This document shows positions 53,501-64,000 of a stretch of DNA of 64,000 bases, piece after piece. The notes beneath the pieces were generated by a model. That model had not been told where the DNA came from. It saw only the letters and a program-made list of their open reading frames with translations, and did no database searches. The DNA comes from Glandiceps talaboti (Eukaryota > Hemichordata > Enteropneusta > Spengelidae), in NCBI RefSeq assembly GCF_964340395.1, contig NC_135555.1, positions 4,509,001 to 4,573,000 on the forward strand, in the 5' to 3' direction. The first letter of the stretch is position 1. Each line of letters starts with the position of its first letter. The position numbers were made by a program, and so were the translations under genes.

Positions 53501-53958
53501 TGATTAGCATATAACCTCGATCACGAAGGCAAACTAGAATACATCTTTAAATTTTCATTGGGTCAGTTAATATTGTAAATAAGCATCAAAATGACGCTCT
53601 GTGTATTTCAAAACATCAAAAATCTCTATAAGAATAAATGACTTAGTCAATGGTATTGATAAAAGGTCATACCCATACCCCTATCCACAGCAGCAATCAC
53701 CATGTGTGGCACCCCCGGAAAACAGTTACATTTTACAACATTTGATGATCTTAGGATGACATCATCGGAGTTTTCTTGATACAATAAATATTATTTGCAA
53801 CTATTATAAATTCTTAGTGTTTCAGTGGACTGTAATTTGAAAGAAAACTATCCAAAACAATGATTAAGTAAAGTTGTATTTACATACAATTTGCATAGAA
53901 AACTTCCTGCTGTTCCCATAAATCTCCTGGCACAAAGCCTCGGTGTGACACTTTCAAA

Positions 53959-55728
53959 ATGGCGCTGTCGGTGAACGGAGCCTGTATGAACTTCGGCGAA
54001 AATGATCAGGGTAGCCGAATACTAGATAAACTTCGCCAACAGCGACTTGATGAAAAATACTGTGATATGGTACTGAGAGTGGAACACAGAGTTTTTAAAG
54101 CACACCGCAACGTTCTAGCAGCATGCAGTCCTTATTTCGATACTATGTGTTACAGCGGTATGGAAGAAGGTATACGAAACATGGCCACGATCGAGTGTAC
54201 AACTGCCGAGGCGATGGAACAGATTTTGAATTATATATACTCTGGTAAAATTTCTATTACTTTGGACAATGTAGAACCCATACTCAGAGGTGCTGATCAT
54301 TTTCTCATTCCCTCATTACGTGAATACTGCTGTGAATTTCTTTCCAAAAAGATGGACGCTTCAAACTGCCTTGTTGTCAAACAACTCGCGGACTTGTATC
54401 GCTTTGACGAGTTGTACCATAGAGCTAGCGAGTTCGTACGGAACCAGTTCATGCATGTGATCACCAAAGGGGCTGATGATCTGATGGCTTTGAACATTGA
54501 TCAGTTGATAGATCTTATAACCGATGAGAAACTTAGAGTCGAAAAAGAAGAAAGTATTTACGAACTTGTCATCGAGTGGACAAAGTTCGATATGGGGGAC
54601 AGAAAAGAATACTTTCCAGAACTTCTTTCGCAAGTTCGACTGCCACAGCTAAATCGCCGTTACCTGATTAATTTCGTTGAAAACGAAGAACTTATTAGGG
54701 AAAACCCCAAATGTATGGAGTTGTTAGCCGATGCCAAACATCAGACAGATACGACCAGACGTAGTTACTGTAGTGACAGCCCGGTGTTGAAACCACGCAA
54801 AGGTAGGCTGACAGACGTAGTGGTCATCACCGGCGGGGTATCTACCAACGGACCGGTAGCCGAAACATTCGGTTACATCATCGAGGAAAATAGATGGACT
54901 GCCTTACCTGGACTGCCAAATGAACTTCGATTCCATGCAGCCGCTGCTTTGCATGCTTCTATGTATGTTGCCGGAGGGTCGAGCAATGGACTAGTAACGA
55001 ACAAAGTACACAAGTACGACCCAATCAATAACTCTTGGAGCAATGTTGCATTTATGCAAACTCCGAGAGAATACCTGGCCTTGATGGCCTGTAATGGTTG
55101 TCTCTACGCTATGGGTGGTATAAGGTGGGACAATGTCCTGAGGACAGTAGAGAAGTATGACCCAGAACTGGATAAGTGGACATTTGTCGCTCAGATGTCC
55201 AACCCAAGGTACGCCATGCATCTTGCTGCAGTTGACGACAGGTATATTTATGCTGTGGGAGGGAGGGATAGTTCGAGGCAGCCAGTAACAATGGTTGAAC
55301 GATACGACACAGAGACAGACACCTGGACCACATTGTTACCTTTCCCAGTAGATGGCCAACCATGGGAATTCCCAGTGGTTGAAGCTCACAGTGGGAAAAT
55401 CTTCGTCACTGACTTTGCAACAAAAGAGTTATGCTTTAACACCGATAGAAACTGCTGGAGTCAAGAAACACATAACTCCATCAGTCTACCTGAGAGAACG
55501 TGCTTCACATACTGTACTCTGGACAGGAATGTTTTCGTGTTTGGTGGTTGGAAGAGTGAAAGGCAGTACCCAAATCCATCCATACCTACTGATGCATGTA
55601 TATACAACCGTGTGCTAGGTTTATGGAGCAACATTGCCCCTCCACCAGCATCAACTCTGGCATCAGCATGTTGCGTTCTCCAGGTACCCTACGAATTCCT
55701 AATGGACGAACCACCATCCATCAGATAA
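53959..55728 (+). CDS. Intronless BTB-BACK-Kelch protein (KLHL family)
   Basis: A single open frame of 589 codons starts at an ATG in good context (AAAATGG). BTB, about residues 18-130: DEKYCDMVLRVEHRVFKAHR, NVLAACSPYFDTMCYSGMEE and NYIYSGKISI. BACK, about 135-240: NCLVVKQLADLYRFDEL and ESIYELVIEWTKFD. Kelch blades, about 285-575: diglycine strands VVVITGG, MYVAGG, LYAMGG, IYAVGG and VFVFGG; the fifth blade is degenerate (IFVTDFA). Such proteins link cullin-3 to a substrate bound by the Kelch propeller for ubiquitination. I cannot name a KLHL number. The absence of introns, beside heavily interrupted neighbours, suggests a retro-derived or anciently intron-poor copy. It is divergent from the FHA-GTPase gene. 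Confidence 0.96.
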   Translation: MALSVNGACMNFGENDQGSRILDKLRQQRLDEKYCDMVLRVEHRVFKAHRNVLAACSPYFDTMCYSGMEEGIRNMATIECTTAEAMEQILNYIYSGKISITLDNVEPILRGADHFLIPSLREYCCEFLSKKMDASNCLVVKQLADLYRFDELYHRASEFVRNQFMHVITKGADDLMALNIDQLIDLITDEKLRVEKEESIYELVIEWTKFDMGDRKEYFPELLSQVRLPQLNRRYLINFVENEELIRENPKCMELLADAKHQTDTTRRSYCSDSPVLKPRKGRLTDVVVITGGVSTNGPVAETFGYIIEENRWTALPGLPNELRFHAAAALHASMYVAGGSSNGLVTNKVHKYDPINNSWSNVAFMQTPREYLALMACNGCLYAMGGIRWDNVLRTVEKYDPELDKWTFVAQMSNPRYAMHLAAVDDRYIYAVGGRDSSRQPVTMVERYDTETDTWTTLLPFPVDGQPWEFPVVEAHSGKIFVTDFATKELCFNTDRNCWSQETHNSISLPERTCFTYCTLDRNVFVFGGWKSERQYPNPSIPTDACIYNRVLGLWSNIAPPPASTLASACCVLQVPYEFLMDEPPSIR

Positions 55729-55773
55729 ATGTAAGATTTTAAAAATTTCTTATATTTTTTTTTTGTAAGTAAA

Positions 55774-55779
55774 AATAAA
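55774..55779 (+). terminator. Possible poly(A) signal of the KLHL gene
   Basis: AATAAA lies 46 bases after the TAA stop in an A/T-rich stretch. A GTAAGA directly after the stop also resembles a splice donor, so a longer spliced 3' UTR is possible. Confidence 0.45.
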
Positions 55780-58700
55780 CTTTACAATTGTATATTATAT
55801 GAACATAACATTGGATGAAATATGGCACTGATTCCTTTAATACCAAAGTTAAGGCATCTCAAGGAAATATATTCTCAGGTAGAGATCAAATCTCATCATT
55901 GGTTAGTCTCCATGGACTTACATCATCCAGGTACTCGCACAATATAAATAACAGGTATACAAGTTACAACAAACCAGTGTCATAATGTATTTTTTAATTA
56001 ACAGTATTCACATTTTTCAATGTGAGAAAAAGTACAAAATTTGGATATTAAAAGTTTCCAGCAAGACAAATGATAGACCAGAAGTTTGAAACATGACTTT
56101 AGGTGAAGCTTTCCAAAGCTAAGAATACAGTGTCATTCATCAATGATGTAGCACTAATTGCCGCGGCATTGTAAACATACGACGCCATAAATCAGTATTA
56201 CGCACTCGTTTTCGTAAGTCGCTGTAATGAGATTTCAGGTATGACTCATGTATCAGTGGTTTTGATATGTTTCTTTTATCATCAAGGTCAACTCTATTAA
56301 TAAAAACAATGAGTACAAGTGTGACAATATGATCCAGACAAATACCAGCTTAATGTCAACATACAAGGTGACCTCAAAAGCAAAGTTCATGAAAGTAGGG
56401 GTTAATGATGGACTTGTGTGAAGTTGAAAGTCTTGTAATGTTTGTTGTTGTAGTACTAGTCGTGGAGAAATTTGTTCCTACCTCAATGGTGAGGATGTCT
56501 GAGCATAGTTTTATTTCTACTAGTGGCAACAGTAAATGTTTATGAGACACCAACAGGAAGGATACTTTTTTTGTCGGTTCTGATTAATCTCAATAGTTGA
56601 TTCATCAATCACTTCCAATTCCAACACAATTGATGTGAATTAGCTTCGTTATGAATATAGCTCTAAAAAGGCTTCAGAAAATAATGTGTTTAGAAAGACT
56701 GCTTATGATTCGAAAGCCTTGAAATCTCAGAATGCACATGCTGGTGTTTTATCCTCGTAAAAATACCACTAAAAATACCAATGTTGATCATGCTTGTGCC
56801 ATCTCTTGGCTATTGTTTGTATACAATAGGGTGCAAACCATGTTTCCAATTATTCCTGAATAGGCAAGCTTGTTTTTTTGAGGCAGGAGAAAGGAAAGTT
56901 GGCACATTGTGGTTTCAACATGTATCAAATCACTGTATTCAATTGCAAATTTTGACATACTGTGGCTTTGTAATGTGTTTCTGAGACCGGGGTCACAAAA
57001 TTCCTTCCATAATGCAGTTGGTAAGAAAGTCCCCAGCAACAAGTATATGCAGGTGTGTTTTGGAATTTTTCCCCCCTGTATTAAAAGAAATATGGGTCAG
57101 AGAAATTCCTCCAATGATTGTGGATTTTTGTTCACCAGAATGTCTTTACAGCGGCCATTTGATTTGTTGTTCCATATTACCAGTAGATTGCCATTTTGCT
57201 AGATTTAAGCCAAGAGTCTGGAATGCAGTAATTGCCCTTCCCAACACCTACTTGTAGATCCTGTCATACAGCTAAGAATTGACCCTCCAAGGTGTGTTTT
57301 ACTGAGCAGACTGAGATCCCTTGGTGTAACTGCATATAGATTGAAATCTCATAGTCTTGTTGAAATCATTTTTGACAGAACAGTGGCAATGTGTAATCAA
57401 ATAAATAAGTTGGTCCACTGAGAGAAAAAAAATATCTCTGGAGCCAGTCTGGATTTTTCTTGAAATCAAGTCAGGCATAACCCAGCCAAAAAGTGTCAGC
57501 GAAGAAAAAGAAATTATAAAGGAGCGGTAAAACCACAGAGAAATTGAACTATACAGTATCAATGAGGTGAAGTGGGGGGTTAACTTTCACACAGGTGTAC
57601 ATTTTAAGAAGTTGAAATATCTGACATGCCACATATGTATTTCCAGTGGAATGAACAAATGTTACAACCCATGAAGCATAGCCAAAGTTCCAGTGAATAC
57701 TAGGCTTGAATGACCAGTAGATGTTTTACTGCCTTGCACTTAGGGTCACATGCTGTCCTATTTCATCACTGTCATAAATTGGTCCTTTCATGCCTCTGTA
57801 CATCCCCTAGGGTGGAATGATGGCTAACCTCTTCCCCTTATCCCTCTTTACCTAAAAATAGACTGCAAGCTATTCGTATTCTACATAAGAATGCAAAGGA
57901 AGCCAACATTTGTATGTACTGGCACAGAAATAGACTGGGTGTGTGTTGTACATGTAGATGTACTAATTTAAATACTGTACTTGTCCTGAACATAAAGCAT
58001 ATTGTTATGGAATATTGACTAGGGGTAGAACTGCATAGATAACAGGTAAAGTGATCATACACCTGCTCCTAATATGTGATCACTGCCACTTTCATTCCAA
58101 CATTTTCATAATCCAAAAAACATTTCCAATACATTTGTAGAATGATATGATAGAAATCCATACCTCATAATATAAAGAGTGGAATAATTTATGTTTACAT
58201 GGCATGTATTTTTAAAACTATTTGTTGGTATCAGCTCTACAAAACTAAATATAATCTTTTGTTGAAAGACTTCATGCCAAGATTTTTAATGTGTTATCTT
58301 TTCCAAATCAGTGAATGAAAGATTGCTAGCAATGCTACTCATTCTGAAACATTGTGTGACAGTGCGTTTTTTTCACCCTAGGTTGCGTTTTTTTTTAACC
58401 CCTGGTTCATCACTTAAATAGGACTGATTCAAAATGGCAGAGAAAAAGAGAACAAAATATCACATGTACAGACATCAATCAGTTTTGTAGAGTCACAAAA
58501 TATGACCAACCTTGTAATACCACAGGTCAAAGAGTTGAATAGCCTTGAGAAGCTTTTAGGATATGCTTGTACCTTATTTACATGTACTCTATTGGATGGT
58601 CACTGCTAACAAGCTAATATCAGAAACGCAGTGAAAAAAAAAAGCCTTGAGATAAGACGACATTAATTAACAACACCAGTGGAAGACGATTGTAGTGTAA

Positions 58701-61700
58701 TTTTAATTTGATAGTCAATGCCACCTCAATATACCTGGCATTATTCAGTTATGAACTCATCATAGTTGGGACAAACTTTGATCTTTTGCAGTTGTGTGTA
58801 GTTGTTTTTTTTAGTGAGGTTATTTTTAGTCTTTCAATTCAATACCTCTGAAGTGTGAAAGCTTTGCTTTCCTGCTGTAACACATAAACCATGACTCTCC
58901 CTTCTACTTCTCTCTACTAATTTCCTGAGTTTACGCCCGCGTTTCCTGAATATTCTATTAATGTGGCTGTGGTTTCTCACTCTTTCATTACAAATGTCAA
59001 ACACTGTCGTCATAGCGTCTGTTTCCCTACAGGTAGTAAAACAAGGCCTACTCTCCACCTGGCCAAATTAGAGAGTTGAGAGTTGTGCACCCCAGCTGCT
59101 TTCCTTCAAGAAAGGCATATTTATTACAAATTCAGCGTTGCATGAAACGTTTAAGGTGTTCACCGATCAATGCAAACCTACACGCTCTTGCAATTACATC
59201 GCTTTTTTCCACCGCTACATAAATTCATTCATTGTTGAGCTCCGAAACATTACTCATTTAGCCAAGATTTAAGAAATTTATGCCATGTCTAAAAAGCCAT
59301 TAGAAGTGAATAGAAGTCAGTGTCTGTAAAAGGCACTTAAGGTCCAGAAATAAATGAAAGGAATAGGCATCGTTGCAAATACAGAATATTTCACCCGACA
59401 TCAAAGATATTGTGTTACGTCCACATTCCAATATAACTTTCACCACCCACATATTTACTGGCAAGTATCTTTTGGTCTAATATATTTCACTTAATTTGTT
59501 TGCACTGAAAACCTAGAAATTTGTTTATTTTTCACCTGAGTGTTCTGTTTTACCACTTAAAGTATAATTTTAAGTGTGATGTATGTACTTCAATATCAGT
59601 TGCATAATAGTATCACTTTCATACACAGTTGATTTTAATCTTGTAGACAGATATACTTGGTCAAACTGTTTACCAATGGTTTGACTGTGGTTGTAATGAA
59701 TGCCTAATTTGATTGTTATAACAAACAAACAAAGTATACTGCAGACATATTTTGACAGTGTTTTCTTAATCCAAAACGTGATGTAGACTGCCACATGTAA
59801 AGGTACAGAACACAAATCTTTTATTTTATACACAGAAACTCAAATTTCGGTGTTTTCCCCAGGCAGGCTTGTCTCACCACGGAGATAACTAATAAAATGA
59901 CCATGAAATGTAAAACTCTCGGCAGTAAATAGAAAAAGTTGACAATAGAGAAAATGTAATTGTGAAATCTCAGATTAGATTATAAACCCAAATCAATAAA
60001 CTGACATGTTGTACCTAAGACCATTAACTAGTTCTCATTTGCATATGTATAGGTTGGTAAAAAAAAGTACCCTGTACGTCATTTTTGAAGGACAATTCAT
60101 GAGGCTGTTAAAAAAATAACAAATGCTTAGGTGGGGTAGTGAAAGGGAAATGTGCCGCACTCTTCAACCCCTGTGAAATGATGTTTTTTTAGGTCCGTTT
60201 TCTTTCTTTTCAGGCTACTCCACATAAAATAAACATTGGAGTAGGAAGTTTTTGTGTGCTACAATGACAGGTGTCCTCCCAGTCGTGTCTCATTCCATTG
60301 TTCTCATTCACCTCGCTTTTATGTGTTGTTTACCTGCCTTTGTTTGTGTCAGGATCGTTGATTTCTATTTACATGTAGCTAGCTTACACCCCAAATATTT
60401 CAGTTCTTGAAATCACTTGAGAACTGTGACAAATGTCCATGCAGGTATTCTGTTTAACTGAACAATGATACAGGTAAAAGTGGTTGTGCAAAGCCTTTGA
60501 TCACAAAGGTGAATGACAAACAGATGTCGTTTTCAGTTGAAAGAAACGTCTAGGCGTTCTGGGTCAAAGGTCAACTAGATGACCTTCGTTTTTCTCCCAG
60601 TGAGACACTCTTATGTCATCATTGGATATTATTCTGGCATGATAAATGACTAAGGTCACATCTGACCCCATCCAGCAGATAATATCTATCTTAATATTTC
60701 ACAGAATATTAAATGATATTTTAATGAAGTTTTTAGTTTTACTTTTCAAGCTGTCAGCATGCAAGCAGATGTCACTTTTAAAGTGACAATGAAATCAATC
60801 ATTCCATATTTTGTCAAGAGAAGTCTGGGTTTTTTGATCATGTCGGTACTCAAACTTATATTTAACACTAATAACAGTGAAGTTAAGTCATTCCAATAAT
60901 CAGTGTAAAAGTTGCAAAAATACCAAAAAAATGTAACTTTTCCATAATATTTTTTGAGGAAATAATCTAATACAGTGACAGCATTAGGTAAAGTACCAAC
61001 ATTGTCCAAAATTATTAGTAAATACTAAAATTTTATGTGAGTAATGATTATTCTAAAATTCATGTTTTATTTATTTTATTGTGAGCTAGAAACTGATATA
61101 ATTCCCAGGATGTAGAACTTTTCTGGAAAATTATGAATATCTAAATTCTGTTTTACAATTTGCCTTCCATCATAAAATGTACATGAAATTTCAAATCAAC
61201 TGATCAATATTTTGTTTCATTTCTGTGAAAATAAACCTGGTCAGAAAAATTGAAAATAGATCCTCAAAATCTATCATACTAGCTGGATACCTATGTACAT
61301 GTATTTTGGTGGCTGGATATTTCACATAAACCTTGAATTGTCAATAAAAAAATATAGTGCTCAGAACGTTTATTAAAATAGAGTGCTGCGCAATACTAAA
61401 GAGCTGAATAAATGAATAATACTACTGCACCGTACTAAGGACGTCATGTACTCACTTTGTATATGGGAATATAACAAGTATATAGCAATCAAAAACTGTT
61501 CAGAAAAACTACACTGCAGTGCTCTAAAACTTGTTTCTCTAAAAGTTACATTTAGTGAAATTGAGCAACGTTCATCTCCCCTCAGTATTTTGGTTCATGG
61601 ATATTCTTCTTTTTAAAGATTCAAAATGAAATGATATATTTTTATTGCTACCACTTTATACAGTTAGGAAGGTTGATAAGATCAGTTTGCAGATAAGACA

Positions 61701-63070
61701 AAACTAGAAATATGTGATGAAAAATGGAAGATGTCGTGTAATATTTTTATTTGGTACTATAATTATGTAGCTATCGTTCAAATGATAAAGAATGTAAAAT
61801 ATTGTATTTTTACAATTGAAAACTAACCATCAATGTAACCTTATAATTTCCAATTGTAATTTTCTATATGAGGTTCAGTGTAAATTGACACACAATTTGC
61901 AAAAATTTAGTTTAATTTTCTGTTTATTGAAAATTGTACAAAATTGTAGTTACAATATTTCGTGTGTTCTGAATATCGTCAAACTCACAGAAATAAGGTC
62001 AGCATGCAAATCGAGAAGAAGACAAATTTGAAAAATTATCAAATAAAAACTGTAAGTTATAGCGTATGCTCATTATTCTCACTGCAATTGAGAAGACTGC
62101 CATGGGATATTCTCCTCACTCTACTTTTATCACATGATGGTGCCATTTTATTGATGAAGCAAAGAGAGGTAGTGTTGCCATGGCGACAGACAGTGGTAAT
62201 TTGACAAGCATTGGAGCTAAATGTACAGTTGTATAGGAAAGGAGAGATAGGGATACTGATTACCTTGGAGAACGAGATGAGTTGATGATCATACACACAC
62301 AATGGAAAGCCTACAGCTAGTATTGTGAGAAGACTACCAGCTGTGCTTTTCAAACGCTGTGATTTCATGTATTTGGCTGCGACTAAAGGCCAAACTAACT
62401 CTCACAAATACATCTCAGCACCTCTTTTTTCAGTGATAATTTTTATTATTTTTTGAGGCTTTATAATATGTGCCTTATTCTACTCATAGATTTAAATAGT
62501 TGAAACGATACCTAATCTTCCAGGCTTTATTCATGAAATAAAACCAAGAATTCTCAAAATCATTTTTCATGGTAGTTTAAAATACAGGTTACTGGCAATA
62601 CGAAATTCTTCATTTTACTGTGGGATATCTGTACTAGACGTAACATAAGTTGACTGATACTGATAGAGATAATAGTTGCGTAGACATACGTTAGCATGTG
62701 GCATTACAAAACCAGGTGAATAAAATATATTTGACCTTGCTAATAATGTCTGCTCAAAACCACTGAATTATCTAATGTGAAATTTGAATGAAGTGAACAT
62801 AATGATAAGCCAGTGACTGTAGAAGATAAAATAATTGTGAACGACTCCAAATCCAGTATGATCATGTACAGATATTGCCCTTAAATAGGGAAGACTAAAT
62901 ACATTAATAAGTCATTCATTTGGGAATTCATTTTCACAATTTCACTAATTAAGAAAGCTGCCAATTAAACATGGTCAATTAAGCCTAGCCAATTTCTGCA
63001 ATTAAGAATTTAAGAATGTATACTTTACTGAATTCCGATACTAAATCCATTAAATAAATGACCAGACTTG
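55780..63070. other. Gene-poor region downstream of the KLHL gene
   Basis: No splice-supported coding exon was found on either strand. ORFs are short and low-complexity or unrelated to known families. The stretch near 57,180-57,260 has a faint resemblance to the end of a reverse-transcriptase ORF (RFKPRVWNAVIALPNTY), too weak to call. The stretch 58,700-60,700 is free of simple repeats and has mixed composition; regulatory DNA is possible but unproven. Confidence 0.5.
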
Positions 63071-63071
63071 A

Positions 63072-64000
63072 AATTACCAGTAGTCCATGGCACATTGACT
63101 ACTAAACACTGTATCTAGACTACCAAATTAGCAGTAGTCCATGGCACATTGACTACTAAACACTGTATCTAGACTACCAAATTACCAGTAGTCCATGGCA
63201 CATTGACTACTAAACACTGTATCTAGACTACCACATTACCAGTAGTCCATGGCACATTGACTACTAAACACTGTATCTAGACTACCACATTAGCAGTAGT
63301 CCATGGCACATTGACTACTAAACACTGTATCTAGACTACCACATTAGCAGTAGTCCATGGCACATTGACTACTAAACACTGTATCTAGACTACCAAATTA
63401 CCAGTAGTCCATGGCACATTGACTACTAAACACTGTATCTTGACTACCAAATTAGCAGTAATTCTTGGCACATTGACTACTAAACATTGTATCTAGACTA
63501 CCAAATTAGCAGTAGTCCATGGCACATTGACTACTAAACACTGTATCTAGACTACCACATTACCAGTAGTCCATGGCACATTGACTACTAAACACTGTAT
63601 CTAGACTACCACATTAGCAGTAGTCCATGGCACATTGACTACTAAACACTGTATCTAGACTACCACATTAGCAGTAGTCCATGGCACATTGACTACTAAA
63701 CACTGTATCTAGACTACCAAATTACCAGTAGTCCATGGCACATTGACTACTAAACACTGTATCTTGACTACCAAATTAGCAGTAATTCTTGGCACATTGA
63801 CTACTAAACATTGTATCTAGACTACCAAATTAGCAGTAATTCTTGGCACATTGACTACTAAACATTGTATCTAGACTACCAAATTAGCAGTAGTCCATGG
63901 CACATTGACTACTAAAAATTGTATCTTGACTACCAAATTAGCAGTAGTCCATGGCACATTGACTACTAAACACTGTATCTTGACTACCAAATTAGCAGTA
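63072..64000. repeat. 54-bp satellite with higher-order structure, open at the window end
   Basis: About 17 copies of a 54-base unit (core AGTAGTCCATGGCACATTGA, then CTACTAAACACTGTATCTAG) run to the end of the window. Variant sites (ACC or AGC, CCAAATT or CCACATT, AGTAGTCC or AGTAATTC, CTAG or CTTG) recur every six units. This gives a 324-base higher-order period. Confidence 0.95.

Larger units (their letters stand above)
51151..53958. other. Space between the divergent FHA-GTPase and KLHL genes
   Basis: No coding exon is seen. It holds the G-rich run at 52,028, the foldback at 52,150, a MITE fragment at 52,704 and an E2F-type site at 53,492. A donor-like CAG|GTAAGC on the minus strand at 53,457 could end a non-coding first exon of the FHA-GTPase gene. 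Promoters of both genes are expected here. Confidence 0.5.

Noticed and set aside
57012-57257. ORF ending RFKPRVWNAVIALPNTY, similar to reverse-transcriptase ORF ends
   Set aside because: The similarity is a few residues only, and no reverse-transcriptase catalytic motif is visible nearby.
58834-59058. Minus-strand ORF of 74 codons with a basic central part
   Set aside because: No family match, no clear splice sites and no support from neighbouring exons.
63072-64000. CRISPR-like regular repeats
   Set aside because: Units are directly adjacent 54-bp satellites without unique spacers, and the DNA is eukaryotic.

Overview
The window looks like nuclear DNA of an aquatic invertebrate animal. 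The genes have many introns with GT..AG borders, tRNA-derived SINEs, foldback elements and many micro- and minisatellites. The protein types (F-type lectin, C-type lectin, KLHL, SLIP-GC-like GTPase, LIM) point to a metazoan, probably a marine bilaterian. I cannot name the phylum from the sequence alone. I assembled the gene models by hand from splice signals and checked that reading phase carries through every junction. LAYOUT. (1) 1-13,900, plus strand: the 3' part (15 exons, about 1,273 residues) of a large, probably extracellular mosaic protein. Its order is LamG-like domain, F-type (fucose-binding) lectin, a long unrecognised region, TSP1 repeat, C-type lectin, a domain resembling coral skeletal-matrix USOMP5-type proteins, a polybasic segment, and a short Cys-containing end with a hydrophobic tail. 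(2) 13,950-18,170: intergenic, with DNA-transposon-like and foldback repeats. (3) 18,173-about 19,952, minus strand: the 3' end of a LIM-domain gene, probably of the PDZ-LIM type, built from exons too short to show as long ORFs. (4) 20,000-26,650: intergenic, repeat-rich. (5) 26,657-51,150, minus strand: a complete 23-exon gene of about 3,960 codons. It joins an N-terminal FHA domain, a huge acidic disordered region carried mostly by one 6.9-kb exon, a full SLIP-GC/NUGGC-like dynamin-type GTPase module, a 23-residue tandem-repeat region, SUMO-acceptor-like sites and a C-terminal SUMO-interacting motif. All 22 junctions keep phase, so this reads as one protein. It is the most striking object in the window and suggests a nuclear phospho- and SUMO-linked scaffold with a built-in GTPase. 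(6) 51,150-53,958: the space between divergent genes, with a perfect E2F-type site and a large foldback repeat. (7) 53,959-55,728, plus strand: an intronless BTB-BACK-Kelch (KLHL-type) gene, a likely cullin-3 adaptor. (8) 55,780-64,000: no recognisable gene; the end is a 54-bp satellite with a 324-bp higher-order period that runs off the window. The genes do not form an operon-like unit. The only plausible link is the divergent arrangement of the FHA-GTPase gene and the KLHL gene.
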